DNA of 64,000 bases from Prevotella vespertina (GCF_009728485.1 NZ_VVIQ01000004.1:186001-250000); one strand, 5' to 3'. Shown: positions 17,634 through 26,429, numbered from the stretch's first letter. A program made the numbers and translations. Notes: a model not told the origin generated them from the letters alone.

Positions 17634-19376
17634 ATGAAAGCTGCTATTAATAACGCAATAGATCTACAGAATCCAGAGCTACAAAAGGCTTTGCAGATTA
17701 TACAATTTACACATAATTCCCTGTTCCTGACCGGTAAGGCAGGTACGGGGAAGTCTACTTTCTTGCGTTATATATCGTCTACTACAAAGAAAAAACACGT
17801 TATTCTCGCCCCGACCGGCATAGCTGCCATCAATGCAGGAGGCAGCACTTTGCATAGCTTCTTCAAGTTACCTTTCCATCCATTAGTGCCTGATGACAGT
17901 CGATACACGCCTCGTCACCTGCGCGGAACAATGCGTTATAACGGCGACAAGTGCAAACTCTTGCGCGAAGTAGAGCTTATCATCATCGACGAGATAAGCA
18001 TGGTTCGTGCCGACATCATCGACTTCATTGATAAAGTATTGCGTGTTTACAATCGCAATATGCGTGAGCCTTTCGGTGGAAAGCAGCTCCTTTTGGTTGG
18101 AGACATCTATCAGTTAGAGCCAGTTGTTAGGGAGGATGACCGCAGACTATTACAACCCTATTATGCAAGTAACTATTTCTTCGATGCTAAGGTATTCCAG
18201 GATTACCCCTTGGTCAGCATTGAGTTGAATAAAGTTTATCGTCAGAACGATTCCACCTTCATCTCTATTCTCGACCACATACGCACCAATCAAGTCACAG
18301 ACACCGACTTTAAAATGATTAACGCACGTGTGGGTGCATCCTTAGAACCGCAGGATAAGGACAAAGAAAACTTCACCATCACCCTATCAACGAAGCGAGA
18401 TACGGTCGACTGGATTAACAATGAGGGACTAGACAGGCTCGAGGGCGACCCCGTGATGTTCCTTGGTGAGATCAAGGGAGAGTTCCCTGAGAGTAGTCTA
18501 CCTACCCCCATGGAGTTGAATCTCAAGGTGGGTGCACACGTAATGTTCATTAAGAACGACATAGAAAAGCAGTGGGTCAATGGCACACTGGGGATTATCA
18601 TCGGTATAGATGAGGAGGAGGGAATGCTCTATGTACGCACGGAAGAGGGTCACGACCTGCAAGTTCAGCGTGAAATGTGGGCTAACGTGCGTTACACCTT
18701 CAATGAGACTGAGAAGAAGATAGAGGAAGAACAGATAGGAACTTACATCCAATTCCCATTGAAACTAGCGTGGGCTATCACCGTACATAAGAGTCAAGGA
18801 CTAACGTTCAAGAACGTTAATATCGACTTCACGGGCGGTGTCTTCGCTGGTGGTCAGGCGTATGTTGCACTCTCCCGATGCACCAGCTTGGAAGGAATTA
18901 GCCTCAAAGACCCACTGAGACAGAATGAGGTTTTCGTCCGAGCAGAGGTTACGCAGTTTGCACGTCATTATAATGATCGCAATATGATAGCCACAGCCTT
19001 GAAGCAAAGTAAGGCTGATAAGGAATATTACGATGCTGTGCAAGCGTTCGACGAGGGCGATTATGACAGTTTTCTAAACAATTTCTTCCTTGCCATCCAT
19101 AGTCGATATGACATTGAGAAACCCGTTGCGAAACGTTATATCCGCCGTAAACTCGAAACGATTAATCAGCTCCGACGAGAGAACGAAGCCTTGCGACAGC
19201 AACAACGCGAGCATGAGGATTTCCTCAAAAAACTCTCTGTTGAATATGTGATGATGGGTAAAGAATGCGAGAAAGAGGGGATGCGTGAGGCTGCCATTGC
19301 CAACTATGAGAAGGCAATCAAGCTCTATGAGGATAATCCGATAGCACGAGGACGACTCGAAAAGCTATGTTCGTAA
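17634..19376 (+). CDS. PIF1/RecD-like superfamily 1B DNA helicase with helical C-terminal extension
   Basis: 580 aa. Walker A GKAGTGKST at 34-42, followed by ILAPTGIAAINAGGSTLHSFF; Walker B with Asp119-Glu120 in IIDEISMV; then GKQLLLVGDIYQLEPV, and the C-terminal helicase motif ITVHKSQGLTF with QAYVALSRCTSLEGI. These define PIF1-like 5'-3' helicases. After the helicase core (about 1-430) come a coiled-coil stretch (LRRENEALRQQQREHEDF) and a short TPR-like unit (EKEGMREAAIANYEKAIKLY). The extension may mediate partner binding. It follows the penicillin-binding protein gene closely. Confidence 0.85.
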   Translation: MKAAINNAIDLQNPELQKALQIIQFTHNSLFLTGKAGTGKSTFLRYISSTTKKKHVILAPTGIAAINAGGSTLHSFFKLPFHPLVPDDSRYTPRHLRGTMRYNGDKCKLLREVELIIIDEISMVRADIIDFIDKVLRVYNRNMREPFGGKQLLLVGDIYQLEPVVREDDRRLLQPYYASNYFFDAKVFQDYPLVSIELNKVYRQNDSTFISILDHIRTNQVTDTDFKMINARVGASLEPQDKDKENFTITLSTKRDTVDWINNEGLDRLEGDPVMFLGEIKGEFPESSLPTPMELNLKVGAHVMFIKNDIEKQWVNGTLGIIIGIDEEEGMLYVRTEEGHDLQVQREMWANVRYTFNETEKKIEEEQIGTYIQFPLKLAWAITVHKSQGLTFKNVNIDFTGGVFAGGQAYVALSRCTSLEGISLKDPLRQNEVFVRAEVTQFARHYNDRNMIATALKQSKADKEYYDAVQAFDEGDYDSFLNNFFLAIHSRYDIEKPVAKRYIRRKLETINQLRRENEALRQQQREHEDFLKKLSVEYVMMGKECEKEGMREAAIANYEKAIKLYEDNPIARGRLEKLCS

Positions 19377-19383
19377 TACAAAA

Positions 19384-19537
19384 CAAAAAGCCTCCCCAAG
19401 CCCCTCCGAAGGAGGGGATGTGTTTCCATAAAGCACTGCTTTGATGTAACAAAAAGTCCCCATAAGACCATCGGAAGGAGGGGATGTGTTCCCATAAAGC
19501 ACTGCTTTGATGTAACAAAAAGCCCTCCATTGATGTA
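19384..19537 (+). repeat. 66-nt tandem repeat with GC hairpins, copy C
   Basis: The anchor CAAAAAG recurs at 19384, 19450 and 19516, exactly 66 nt apart (three times 22). Units contain a CCTCCGAAGGAGG-type palindrome, then GGGATGTG and AGCACTGCTTTGATGTAAC. There are two full units and a partial third. The rest of the gap to the next gene (to 19708) shows no gene. Confidence 0.85.
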
Positions 19538-19708
19538 AAATGTATATTCGATTAGTGCTGTTGGGGGTGGATTCAAGGAGTGAAAAGAATGAGAAGGAGT
19601 GAAAGAGAGCGAAGGCAATAGCACTGACTGCTGTTAGTTGTACTCTCAAAGACGAATGTCTTAACGCCAGCACCCAGTCTCCTGCCTCGTAAAATAGAAT
19701 TAAATTAC

Positions 19709-20233
19709 ATGGAAAAGAAGAATAATCAATCACGAATCATCAGTTTGATCTTCCTCAGCATATTATTGGCTGTGGGCGTCATTGCGTCTTGTCACCATAA
19801 AAACAGCATTGAGGTAGAAGACAATAAAGACACTGTTGCGGCGAAGGACTTTGCCCCTTTGGTTGATAGTAGTAAGTTATCAATCGACCTAAAAGGCATT
19901 ACTTCCGTTGCTTTCCCTAAGTATAAACTATCCAAGGCAACGCCTTTCATTCCCGATTCTGTTAGTGTTGCTGCAGATGAAGAGAGCGTTTCGAGCGGTA
20001 ATTACTCGGCTACTCTTATGCTCGACACCATCCCTCCGAAAACCTTTTACAAGTCGGTTGAGATGGCAGCACAACACGATACTTGTTGGCAGATTAACAA
20101 CTTTGCTTTCACTTACGAACGCAAAGATAAGAAGGGAGGAGTGTATAAGGTTAGCTTTAGTAAAGGCGGTCAACAAATCTTTGTCACCCATCTGAATAGT
20201 GACATGGTGGGGCTTACTGGTAAAAAGAAGTAG
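19709..20233 (+). CDS. Putative lipoprotein of unknown function
   Basis: 174 aa with a signal peptide and lipobox VIASC (Cys28), so probably an envelope lipoprotein. After an acidic linker the mature part reads as beta-strand-rich, with KTFYKSVEMAAQHDTCWQI and FAFTYERKDKKGGVYKVSF. I recognise no domain. It stands alone between two repeat regions and points towards the convergent metallophosphatase gene. Confidence 0.7.
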   Translation: MEKKNNQSRIISLIFLSILLAVGVIASCHHKNSIEVEDNKDTVAAKDFAPLVDSSKLSIDLKGITSVAFPKYKLSKATPFIPDSVSVAADEESVSSGNYSATLMLDTIPPKTFYKSVEMAAQHDTCWQINNFAFTYERKDKKGGVYKVSFSKGGQQIFVTHLNSDMVGLTGKKK

Positions 20234-20271
20234 GGTCAATGTAAGTCAAAAAAGAGCCTCATCCCCGTTCA

Positions 20272-20320
20272 TCTACAGCCTCACCCCCGTCCCCTCTCCG
20301 AATGGAGAGGGGCGTGAATA
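20272..20320 (+). repeat. GC-rich hairpin repeat, copy D1
   Basis: CCTCACCCCCGT followed by the palindrome CCCCTCTCC-GAAT-GGAGAGGGG (20291-20312). It is the same module that heads the composite repeats at 6887, 33716 and 61897. Confidence 0.8.
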
Positions 20321-20400
20321 CTATTAGTAGGATGAAAGAGGGTGGTTAGTGGAATTAGAGATAGTTGTATTTTTGAATCAAAGAAAAAGCCTATGGTTAA

Positions 20401-20592
20401 GACATCCCCTCCTTTGGAGGGGCTTGGGGAGGCTTTTAGTAGAATTAAGGAAACGCCTTTCTCCAATCGAGAAAGGCGCTTCTTCCTATCGAAGAGAGGC
20501 TTTCCTTGCATCGAAGAAACGCCCCCTTTATTTGCAAACAGCAGTCTTCACTCCCCTCTCCATTCGGAGAGGGGGCGGGGGAGAGGCTGTAG
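20401..20592 (-). repeat. Composite intergenic repeat, copy D (inverted near-identical partner of copy A)
   Basis: The reverse complement matches 6887-7079 almost base for base, including four 22-nt modules at 20442-20529 and both flanking palindromes. By eye there are three substitutions and one indel over about 192 bp, much less divergence than between other copies. It lies between the convergent lipoprotein and metallophosphatase genes. Confidence 0.9.
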
Positions 20593-20632
20593 ATAGACTG
20601 CTAGTGAGCCTGTACAAGCTGGCGTTGAGCCC

Positions 20633-21478
20633 TTACTTCTTCTTCAAATCAAGCACCAGCTTGCCCACAAAGATAGCGTGCTTGCCATTCTGATCATCAC
20701 CAACTAACTTGCCGTCGAGGTCTTTTACGTACTCAAGTTTCGTTAGGTACGTGTGAGAATGCCCTCCCAAGACTAGGTCAAGACCACGAGTTCCAGCGAT
20801 AACTTCCTCATCGCTGACCCCTTCAATGTCCCATCCGAGGTGCGAGATACAAATGATTAAGTCGCACTTCTTGCCTTTCAACTCGTTAATAACCTTCTGT
20901 GCGCACGCAACAGGGTCGTTATAAACGATCTTACCATAGTTAGCTTTCACCACAAGACCATCCAACTTAGGAGCAAGACCGAACACTCCTATCTTCAAGC
21001 CGTTGCGTTTCAAGATGACATAAGGCTTTACCAAGCCCTGAAGTGGCGTACCCGTGAAGTCGTAGTTGGCACATACAATAGGGAACTTAGCCATCTTAAA
21101 GAGGCGAACCATATTGTCCATACCAAAGTCGAACTCATGGTTTCCTATCGTAGCAGCGTCATAGTGCATCCGATTCATTAGTCCCACTTCAACGTCACCT
21201 TTGAACATTGTATAATAAGGAGAGCCTTGCGAGAAGTCGCCACTATCGAAGAGTAGCAAGTCAGGTTGCTTCTTTCTCTCTTCTTTAATCATAGCCACAC
21301 GACGCACGAAACCGCCTCGTCCAGCCTTCATAGTGTCTGCGAGGGTTGCACTTAACGGATAAATCTGACTGTGCGCATCGTTTGTATGCAGGATTGTTAA
21401 CTGCTTTGTCTGTCCGAAAGCGAGGATTGCTATCAAACAGAAACTCATCAATAATATATTTCTTTTCATCTTCTTCAA
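20633..21478 (-). CDS. Metallophosphatase, catalytic half of a 5'-nucleotidase
   Basis: 281 aa with a signal peptide (cleavage after LAFGQ). It has the calcineurin-like two-metal site of the UshA family: Asp34 and His36 in LHTNDAHSQ, DSGDFSQGS, IGNHEFDFG and GGHSHTYL. It ends where UshA-type enzymes would continue into the substrate-binding domain; that domain is encoded by the adjacent upstream gene (21491-22255). Probable periplasmic nucleotide or sugar-nucleotide hydrolase. An alternative start is the Met at codon 4. Confidence 0.9.
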   Translation of the reverse strand: MKKMKRNILLMSFCLIAILAFGQTKQLTILHTNDAHSQIYPLSATLADTMKAGRGGFVRRVAMIKEERKKQPDLLLFDSGDFSQGSPYYTMFKGDVEVGLMNRMHYDAATIGNHEFDFGMDNMVRLFKMAKFPIVCANYDFTGTPLQGLVKPYVILKRNGLKIGVFGLAPKLDGLVVKANYGKIVYNDPVACAQKVINELKGKKCDLIICISHLGWDIEGVSDEEVIAGTRGLDLVLGGHSHTYLTKLEYVKDLDGKLVGDDQNGKHAIFVGKLVLDLKKK

Positions 21479-21490
21479 CTCTAGATATGG

Positions 21491-22255
21491 TTATTCTACA
21501 CGAATACGACCCTCTTTCTGAGCATTGACAATGCGCCCTTTAGCGGTTTGCTCCTTAAAGAAGTTCATGATAATAAAGCGTGTGTTATTGCTTGTTTCTT
21601 GCGGAGATACAACGCTAGTAGCCGACTTGAATGCCTCCATCTTATCGTTTCCTTGTGCCAAATAATCGAGTGTTGCGATACGATAAGACGCCTTCGGGTC
21701 AATCTCCTTACCATTGAGAAGAGCCGACTTCAACTTGTGGTCGCGTGTGAAAACAAGCTCTACTCCATGGCTAACAGCCTCTCCACCAGTATAAGCCATC
21801 TGACGGAACAACTCTAAAACCTTCTCTCCAGAGAGGGTCACGAAGCATATCTTGTTCTCAAAGGGAGCTATATCAAGGACGTCGCCATAGGTGATTTTAC
21901 CCTTAGGGAGGGCTGCACGAATGCCACCCATGTTGTAAACACCAAAGTCAACACGCTCATTATAATCACGAGCACCCCACACCATGATGTCAGCCAAGAG
22001 GTTGGATAAGTCGCTCTCAGGTCTGTGTGCAACCATCTCATGGTCTGTTTCGCCCACAACAGGTCCCATTAACGAGTCCACCTTGTGCTTGAAAGGTTCC
22101 ATAAACTTTGCTGCGTCAGCATCAGGAGCAGCGTCATACCTACTATCCACCAGCACACGTGTACGCTGAATACTGGCTAACTCATAGTGAGACGCACAGC
22201 CTGTCAATGCCAGCAATGCTGTTAATCCAGATAGATAAACTGTTTTCTTATACAT
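21491..22255 (-). CDS. 5'-nucleotidase C-terminal (substrate-binding) domain lipoprotein
   Basis: 254 aa from the ATG at 22255 (MYKKTVYLSG); the open frame runs 17 codons further but the shorter form gives a good lipobox LTGC (Cys20). Motifs of the 5'-nucleotidase C-terminal domain are present: PESDLSNLLADIMVWG, FGVYNMGGIRAALPKG, ITYGDVLDIAPFENKI and YRIATLDYLAQGNDKM. It lies 12 bp upstream of the metallophosphatase on the same strand, so the two halves of UshA are made as separate chains, C-terminal half first. They presumably assemble into one enzyme. Confidence 0.9.
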   Translation of the reverse strand: MYKKTVYLSGLTALLALTGCASHYELASIQRTRVLVDSRYDAAPDADAAKFMEPFKHKVDSLMGPVVGETDHEMVAHRPESDLSNLLADIMVWGARDYNERVDFGVYNMGGIRAALPKGKITYGDVLDIAPFENKICFVTLSGEKVLELFRQMAYTGGEAVSHGVELVFTRDHKLKSALLNGKEIDPKASYRIATLDYLAQGNDKMEAFKSATSVVSPQETSNNTRFIIMNFFKEQTAKGRIVNAQKEGRIRVE

Positions 22256-22388
22256 ATATAGTGATATTTTATAAATCTCATAAACATTCATCAGCCCAGA
22301 GAGCACCTTCTCTTCGATTGGATAGCAATGTCTCCTACCTTATATATATAGGTGACATGGCATGCTGATAACATCTAAAAAGATAATG

Positions 22389-22396
22389 CAAAAGTA
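22389..22396 (-). promoter_or_regulatory. -7 element of the split 5'-nucleotidase operon
   Basis: TACTTTTG on the minus strand, giving a leader of about 130 nt. A single degenerate 22-nt-type module (GAGAGCACCTTCTCTTC, near 22300) falls in that leader. Confidence 0.5.
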
Positions 22397-22506
22397 AGAA
22401 AAAAAATCGAATACACTGCTTGTAGGATGATGAAAGATAGATCTCTACCACATGAAGAGGCGCACGATAACAGCCGTTGCCCCCACCTTTATACCTAGTT
22501 TTAGGT

Positions 22507-22538
22507 ATTGCGTGCTTGAAAGATAATTTATACTTTTG
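22507..22538 (+). promoter_or_regulatory. Promoter of the TonB-dependent receptor gene
   Basis: ATTG (22507-22510), 20 nt, then TACTTTTG (22531-22538), giving a leader of about 30 nt. No Fur-like operator was recognised. Confidence 0.65.
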
Positions 22539-22573
22539 CACTCAAACATTAACATTTAACGTATTGTGTTCAC

Positions 22574-24709
22574 ATGAAGAAAGAAGCAATTTACCTATCG
22601 CTTGCTATGCTCGCAATGGCTACAACGCCTTATAATGCGCATGCACAAGAGATGGAAGACTCAACATTACAACTCAAAGAGGTAACGATTAGTACGACAC
22701 GTATGCCTGAAGTAAAGCAGAATGCGGCTGCTACTGTTACCATCATAGACCAGAAGCAAATAGCAGAAATGAGTAAGGCGGCACCCGACATCACCCATCT
22801 TTTGGGCTTACTCACACCTGGTATGGCACTATCAAGCAATACCACAAGCTCGCGCTCACAATCACTTCGTGGACGAAGTGCCCTCATCTTGATTGATGGA
22901 ATCCCTCAATCAACTCCTTTACGTTCAACCGATCGTGACATAAGAACCATTGACATCGCTGCTATCGACCATATAGAAGTGGTGAAAGGATCTACTGCCC
23001 TCTATGGTAACGGGGCTATTGGTGGATTGATCAACATCATCACGAAGAAGAATACAACTAATAGAGCTATTGCTGGCGCAACGACTCTCTCGGGGTCAAC
23101 CTACAACTTCTTCCGCCAGAGCAAAGGGCAAGGTTATCGCATCAACCAGCAAGTCTATGGTCGTTTGGGTAACTTCGATTACCTCGTAAATGGCGCATTC
23201 GGGCGTACAGGTAGTGCCGTTGATGGTGACGGGAAGTTCATTTCTCCACGTTACGGACTCGGTGATACTTACACAACGAACGCACTCGTCAATCTCGGTT
23301 ACAGCCTATCTCCAAAGAACAGAATCGAATTGATGTATAATTTCTATCGTAGTTTGCAAGACACAAAACTGATTCCTTCCGGTGGAAAATACCTCCAAAG
23401 CCCTTCAATAGGTGTAATTGGTAATAAAGACCCGCAGGCAGTTGACGAGGGAACAAGGTACAACCACAATGCGTATCTCAAGTTTACTTCAAAGGACATA
23501 TTCAAACATACCGACTTAGAAGCATCCGTTTATGGCTCGAGTTTATACACTATCTTCGACTTCCGAAAGGCTAATCCAGCACAACCAAGATGGGAGGAAA
23601 CAAGCGGACAGTCGGCTGTTAAGGATCATAAGTTCGGTGTTCGTGCTCAGTTCAACAGCCGTCTTATCTTCTCAGACAACGCCTTTGCACATCTAGCATA
23701 TGGTTACGACTACCTCTACAACAAGACTTCTCAACCCTTAGTAGACGGCAGGTATTGGATGCCATGGCTCACCAGTAACAACCATGCACCCTTTGTTCAA
23801 ATCAAGACAACGCTCTGGCAACACCTTAACATCAAACTCGGTGGACGTTACGACTACATTAGTGTGAAGGTACCAGACTACAATGTACTGCGTAATAAGC
23901 TCTCCGACCCACAGGTGCAGGTAAAGGGTGGCACGCTAAAGTATAACAACTTATCCTTTAACGTGGGTGTTTCTTATAACAAATACCCTGCTTTTCAACC
24001 CTTCGTAGCCTACTCTCAAGGCTTTTCTATCTTCGACTTAGGTCGTACACTACGTGCTGCTAAGGCGGATGTACTCGCTAAGATCTCCACAGAACCAGTA
24101 AAGACTAACAACTACGAGATTGGTGCTTACTCAGATATTAACCATTGGCTGCAGCTCAATGGCTCGTTCTTCTACACCTATTCTAAGCTAGGAAGTGACC
24201 TCAAGATAGACCACGGCTTCTGGGTAGTCAATCGTACTCCACAAAAGGTATATGGCGTTGAGTTGAGTGCAGATGCGCAAATCCTCAGTAACTTAAAGGC
24301 TGGTGCTAACCTCTCATGGTTCGAAGGTAAGCTCAAATCAGCTACTGGTAAGTGGGACACATACATGTCGAATATCTCCATTCCAGCCGCTAAGTTGGCA
24401 ATGTATGTCAACTATGCTCCAGTCAAGAACACCTATCTCCAACTGCAATACATACACACAGGTAAGCGCGACCGATTCGCTCCTAACGCATCAGGAGTAT
24501 ATAACGAAGGAGAAGGAAAGGTAAGTCGTATCAACTTACTAAACCTCACTGCAGGTGTTAACTTGAAGGTTTGCGACTTGAGTTTGTCGGTAACCAACCT
24601 CCTAAACTACACTTATTACACACCAGCATCCATGATGATGGCACGCAATGCAGAGTATGCCCACGCCGATGGTCGCAGGTTAACTCTCACCGCAGTGTTT
24701 AAGTATTAA
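22574..24709 (+). CDS. TonB-dependent outer membrane receptor (siderophore/metal type)
   Basis: 711 aa. Signal peptide ending NAHAQ, TonB-box-like region (LKEVTISTTRMPEVKQ), plug domain with LRGRSALILIDGIPQST and VEVVKGSTALYGNGAIGGLINIITKK-type motifs, then a 22-stranded barrel ending in an aromatic residue (LTAVFKY). It lacks the N-terminal carboxypeptidase-like extension of SusC, so it resembles iron-chelate receptors such as FecA/FhuE. It stands alone with its own promoter and terminator. The ligand is unknown. Confidence 0.9.
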   Translation: MKKEAIYLSLAMLAMATTPYNAHAQEMEDSTLQLKEVTISTTRMPEVKQNAAATVTIIDQKQIAEMSKAAPDITHLLGLLTPGMALSSNTTSSRSQSLRGRSALILIDGIPQSTPLRSTDRDIRTIDIAAIDHIEVVKGSTALYGNGAIGGLINIITKKNTTNRAIAGATTLSGSTYNFFRQSKGQGYRINQQVYGRLGNFDYLVNGAFGRTGSAVDGDGKFISPRYGLGDTYTTNALVNLGYSLSPKNRIELMYNFYRSLQDTKLIPSGGKYLQSPSIGVIGNKDPQAVDEGTRYNHNAYLKFTSKDIFKHTDLEASVYGSSLYTIFDFRKANPAQPRWEETSGQSAVKDHKFGVRAQFNSRLIFSDNAFAHLAYGYDYLYNKTSQPLVDGRYWMPWLTSNNHAPFVQIKTTLWQHLNIKLGGRYDYISVKVPDYNVLRNKLSDPQVQVKGGTLKYNNLSFNVGVSYNKYPAFQPFVAYSQGFSIFDLGRTLRAAKADVLAKISTEPVKTNNYEIGAYSDINHWLQLNGSFFYTYSKLGSDLKIDHGFWVVNRTPQKVYGVELSADAQILSNLKAGANLSWFEGKLKSATGKWDTYMSNISIPAAKLAMYVNYAPVKNTYLQLQYIHTGKRDRFAPNASGVYNEGEGKVSRINLLNLTAGVNLKVCDLSLSVTNLLNYTYYTPASMMMARNAEYAHADGRRLTLTAVFKY

Positions 24710-24766
24710 GCCACAAAAGACGACAGGTAGGCTCCCACGTGGTGGGCGTTTCCTAAGTAATAAAGC

Positions 24767-24798
24767 AGGGGTAGATGTTCAGCATCTGCCCCTTTCTT
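24767..24798 (+). terminator. Intrinsic terminator of the TonB-dependent receptor gene
   Basis: Stem AGGGGTAGATG / CATCTGCCCCT (one G-T pair) with loop TTCAG, followed by TTCTTA. Confidence 0.8.
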
Positions 24799-24957
24799 AT
24801 GCACAACACGCCTCGCAAAAAGGCACAACAGCCTATCGCACATCGTAAACTATAAGCAGGGAAGACGGAATATAGCGTATCTTACATTCTTTCTTGCCTA
24901 CTTCTCTTTTGCTTTTCAGCGTATTTCGCATTGCTGAAATGCGTATCTAACCATATT

Positions 24958-25042
24958 ATCTAAGCGTGATAATTAATTATCTAAGTCATGATAATACTTT
25001 ATCTAAGCGTGATAATACTTTATCTAAGTGTGATAATACAAA
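24958..25042 (+). repeat. AT-rich tandem array, period 21-22 nt (4 units)
   Basis: ATCTAAG recurs at 24958, 24979, 25001 and 25022; units read about ATCTAAGCGTGATAATACTT. The sequence is unrelated to the GC-rich 22-nt modules but has the same period. It lies in the 716-bp gap upstream of the acid phosphatase gene, where no gene was found. Confidence 0.85.
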
Positions 25043-25090
25043 GACATACGCATTGCATCATTACGAAATAAGCTCTGAAACAATACGAGA

Positions 25091-25170
25091 AGCGTGTGGA
25101 ATGAATACCGAAAGCGTATGAAATGAGATTTTAAAGCGTGTGGAATGAAAGCAGGAAGCGTGTGGGGAAG
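25091..25170 (+). repeat. Tandem array of AAGCGTGTGGAATGA units, period 22 nt (4 units)
   Basis: AGCG recurs at 25091, 25113, 25135 and 25157, exactly 22 nt apart each time. It starts 49 nt after the preceding array, which has a different unit sequence. Confidence 0.85.
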
Positions 25171-25346
25171 TAGCGAAGAGAGGCTCTTCAGAAATCATAA
25201 CACTACCCGACTCGTTCGCTCGCAAGGATTGCATCATAACATGACAAGGGCTAACACTCAATCATTTATGCGTCAGAAAGGCAATAGTTGCAACACGCTT
25301 CACTCGTTACTAACGCAAAATGCAACTATTTAAAAGCGGATATTCC

Positions 25347-25377
25347 TTTGAAGAACATATACAATTACCTACTTTTG
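25347..25377 (+). promoter_or_regulatory. Promoter of the acid phosphatase gene
   Basis: TTTG (25347-25350), 19 nt, TACTTTTG (25370-25377): a full match to the Bacteroidota consensus, with a leader of about 43 nt. Confidence 0.75.
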
Positions 25378-25426
25378 CAGCACTTAATACACATCAATTT
25401 GTAATCAATAAAAACCGTTTATCATT

Positions 25427-26155
25427 ATGAAGAAGAGTTTATTCATAGGCTTTGTTATGCTCTTAGTTGGCATGACTGCCAGTGCTCAAGACTACAAGAA
25501 ACAGTCGTTCATACCAGAGGCTGCTATGCCAGATGGTGGTATCTACCTCCCTGCGCCACCTGATACTGCATCCTATCAATTCGATTATGACTTCCGTCAG
25601 TATTGGTGGGGTCGCAAGATGAGAGAAGACAAAGAGCGTGCTGCACAGGCTAAGTTCGATGCAAACTTCGATGTGGATTCAGTCCTCGTAGGCTTTGCTC
25701 CAGCCTTTGGAATGCTCATCACACCCGAGAAAACACCCGAGACTTACAAGCTCATGTGCATGATTGGTATTGATGGTAACCATGCTGTCGACCGTGCCAA
25801 GGCTAAGTATATGCGTAAACGACCATTTACGCAGTTCCATGAGCATACCCTTCAGCCACAGTTCGAGGCAGAGCTAATCAACAACGGGTCTTATCCTTCT
25901 GGTCATACCTGCCGTGGATGGATCTTCGGTTTGACCTTAACTGAGTTGAACCCATCACGTGGTAACGAAATTATGAAGCGTGCTTACGATTATGGTCAGA
26001 GCCGTGTTATCTGTGGATATCACTATCAGAGCGATGTTGATGCAGGTCGCCTATGTGCGAGTGTAGGCTATGCTGCAGTTCATTCATCCGAAGCCTTCCA
26101 GAAACAAATGGCTAAGGCTAAGAAGGAAATAGCCAAGATTCTTGCTACAAAATAA
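25427..26155 (+). CDS. Class A nonspecific acid phosphatase (PhoN/PAP2 superfamily), secreted
   Basis: 242 aa with a signal peptide cleaved after ASA (residue 20). It carries the full class A signature: Lys125 with Arg132-Pro133 (K-x6-RP), PSGH at 157-160, and Ser192-Arg193 with His199 and Asp203 (SR-x5-H-x3-D), so the vanadate-type phosphohydrolase site is intact. It should release phosphate from organic esters in the periplasm. Monocistronic, with a strong promoter and 22-nt-period arrays on both sides. Confidence 0.93.
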   Translation: MKKSLFIGFVMLLVGMTASAQDYKKQSFIPEAAMPDGGIYLPAPPDTASYQFDYDFRQYWWGRKMREDKERAAQAKFDANFDVDSVLVGFAPAFGMLITPEKTPETYKLMCMIGIDGNHAVDRAKAKYMRKRPFTQFHEHTLQPQFEAELINNGSYPSGHTCRGWIFGLTLTELNPSRGNEIMKRAYDYGQSRVICGYHYQSDVDAGRLCASVGYAAVHSSEAFQKQMAKAKKEIAKILATK

Positions 26156-26175
26156 GCCCAATAAATGTCCTAAAG

Positions 26176-26290
26176 AAGCAAGAATCTAGCCCTTGATAAG
26201 CACGATCCTTATCATAGACAAGCTGGATTCTTACTTTAAATAAGCTTGAATCCTACTTTAAATAAGCATGATTCTTAGCTTAAATAAGCA
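26176..26290 (+). repeat. Tandem array with AATAAGC..GATTCTTA units, exact 22-nt period
   Basis: AAGC recurs at 26176, 26198, 26220, 26242, 26264 and 26286, every interval exactly 22 nt. The unit shares no sequence with the other arrays. It ends 20 nt before the -33 element of rplS. Confidence 0.9.
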
Positions 26291-26308
26291 TTAAAAGCAT
26301 ACAAATAC

Positions 26309-26339
26309 TTTGTTGTTTCAACGAAAAGCAGTAACTTTG
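26309..26339 (+). promoter_or_regulatory. Promoter of rplS
   Basis: TTTG (26309-26312), 19 nt, TAACTTTG (26332-26339). The leader is about 85 nt and includes a small inverted repeat AACC-GCT-GGTT near 26356. An autoregulatory leader is possible but not shown. Confidence 0.75.
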
Positions 26340-26429
26340 CAACGCTTTTCGGTGTAACCGCTGGTTGTGGAAGAGTCGCTAACTATGTTACATTGGAACG
26401 ACAAACAATATTTAATTTATCAATAAGAA

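Noticed and set aside
20633..22255. 5'-nucleotidase split by a frameshift or rearrangement
   Set aside because: The second gene has its own lipoprotein signal and the catalytic gene has its own signal peptide, so both are complete separate genes.
26340..26429. Riboswitch or ribosomal-protein leader before rplS
   Set aside because: Only a small 4-bp inverted repeat is visible; not enough structure to support a named RNA.
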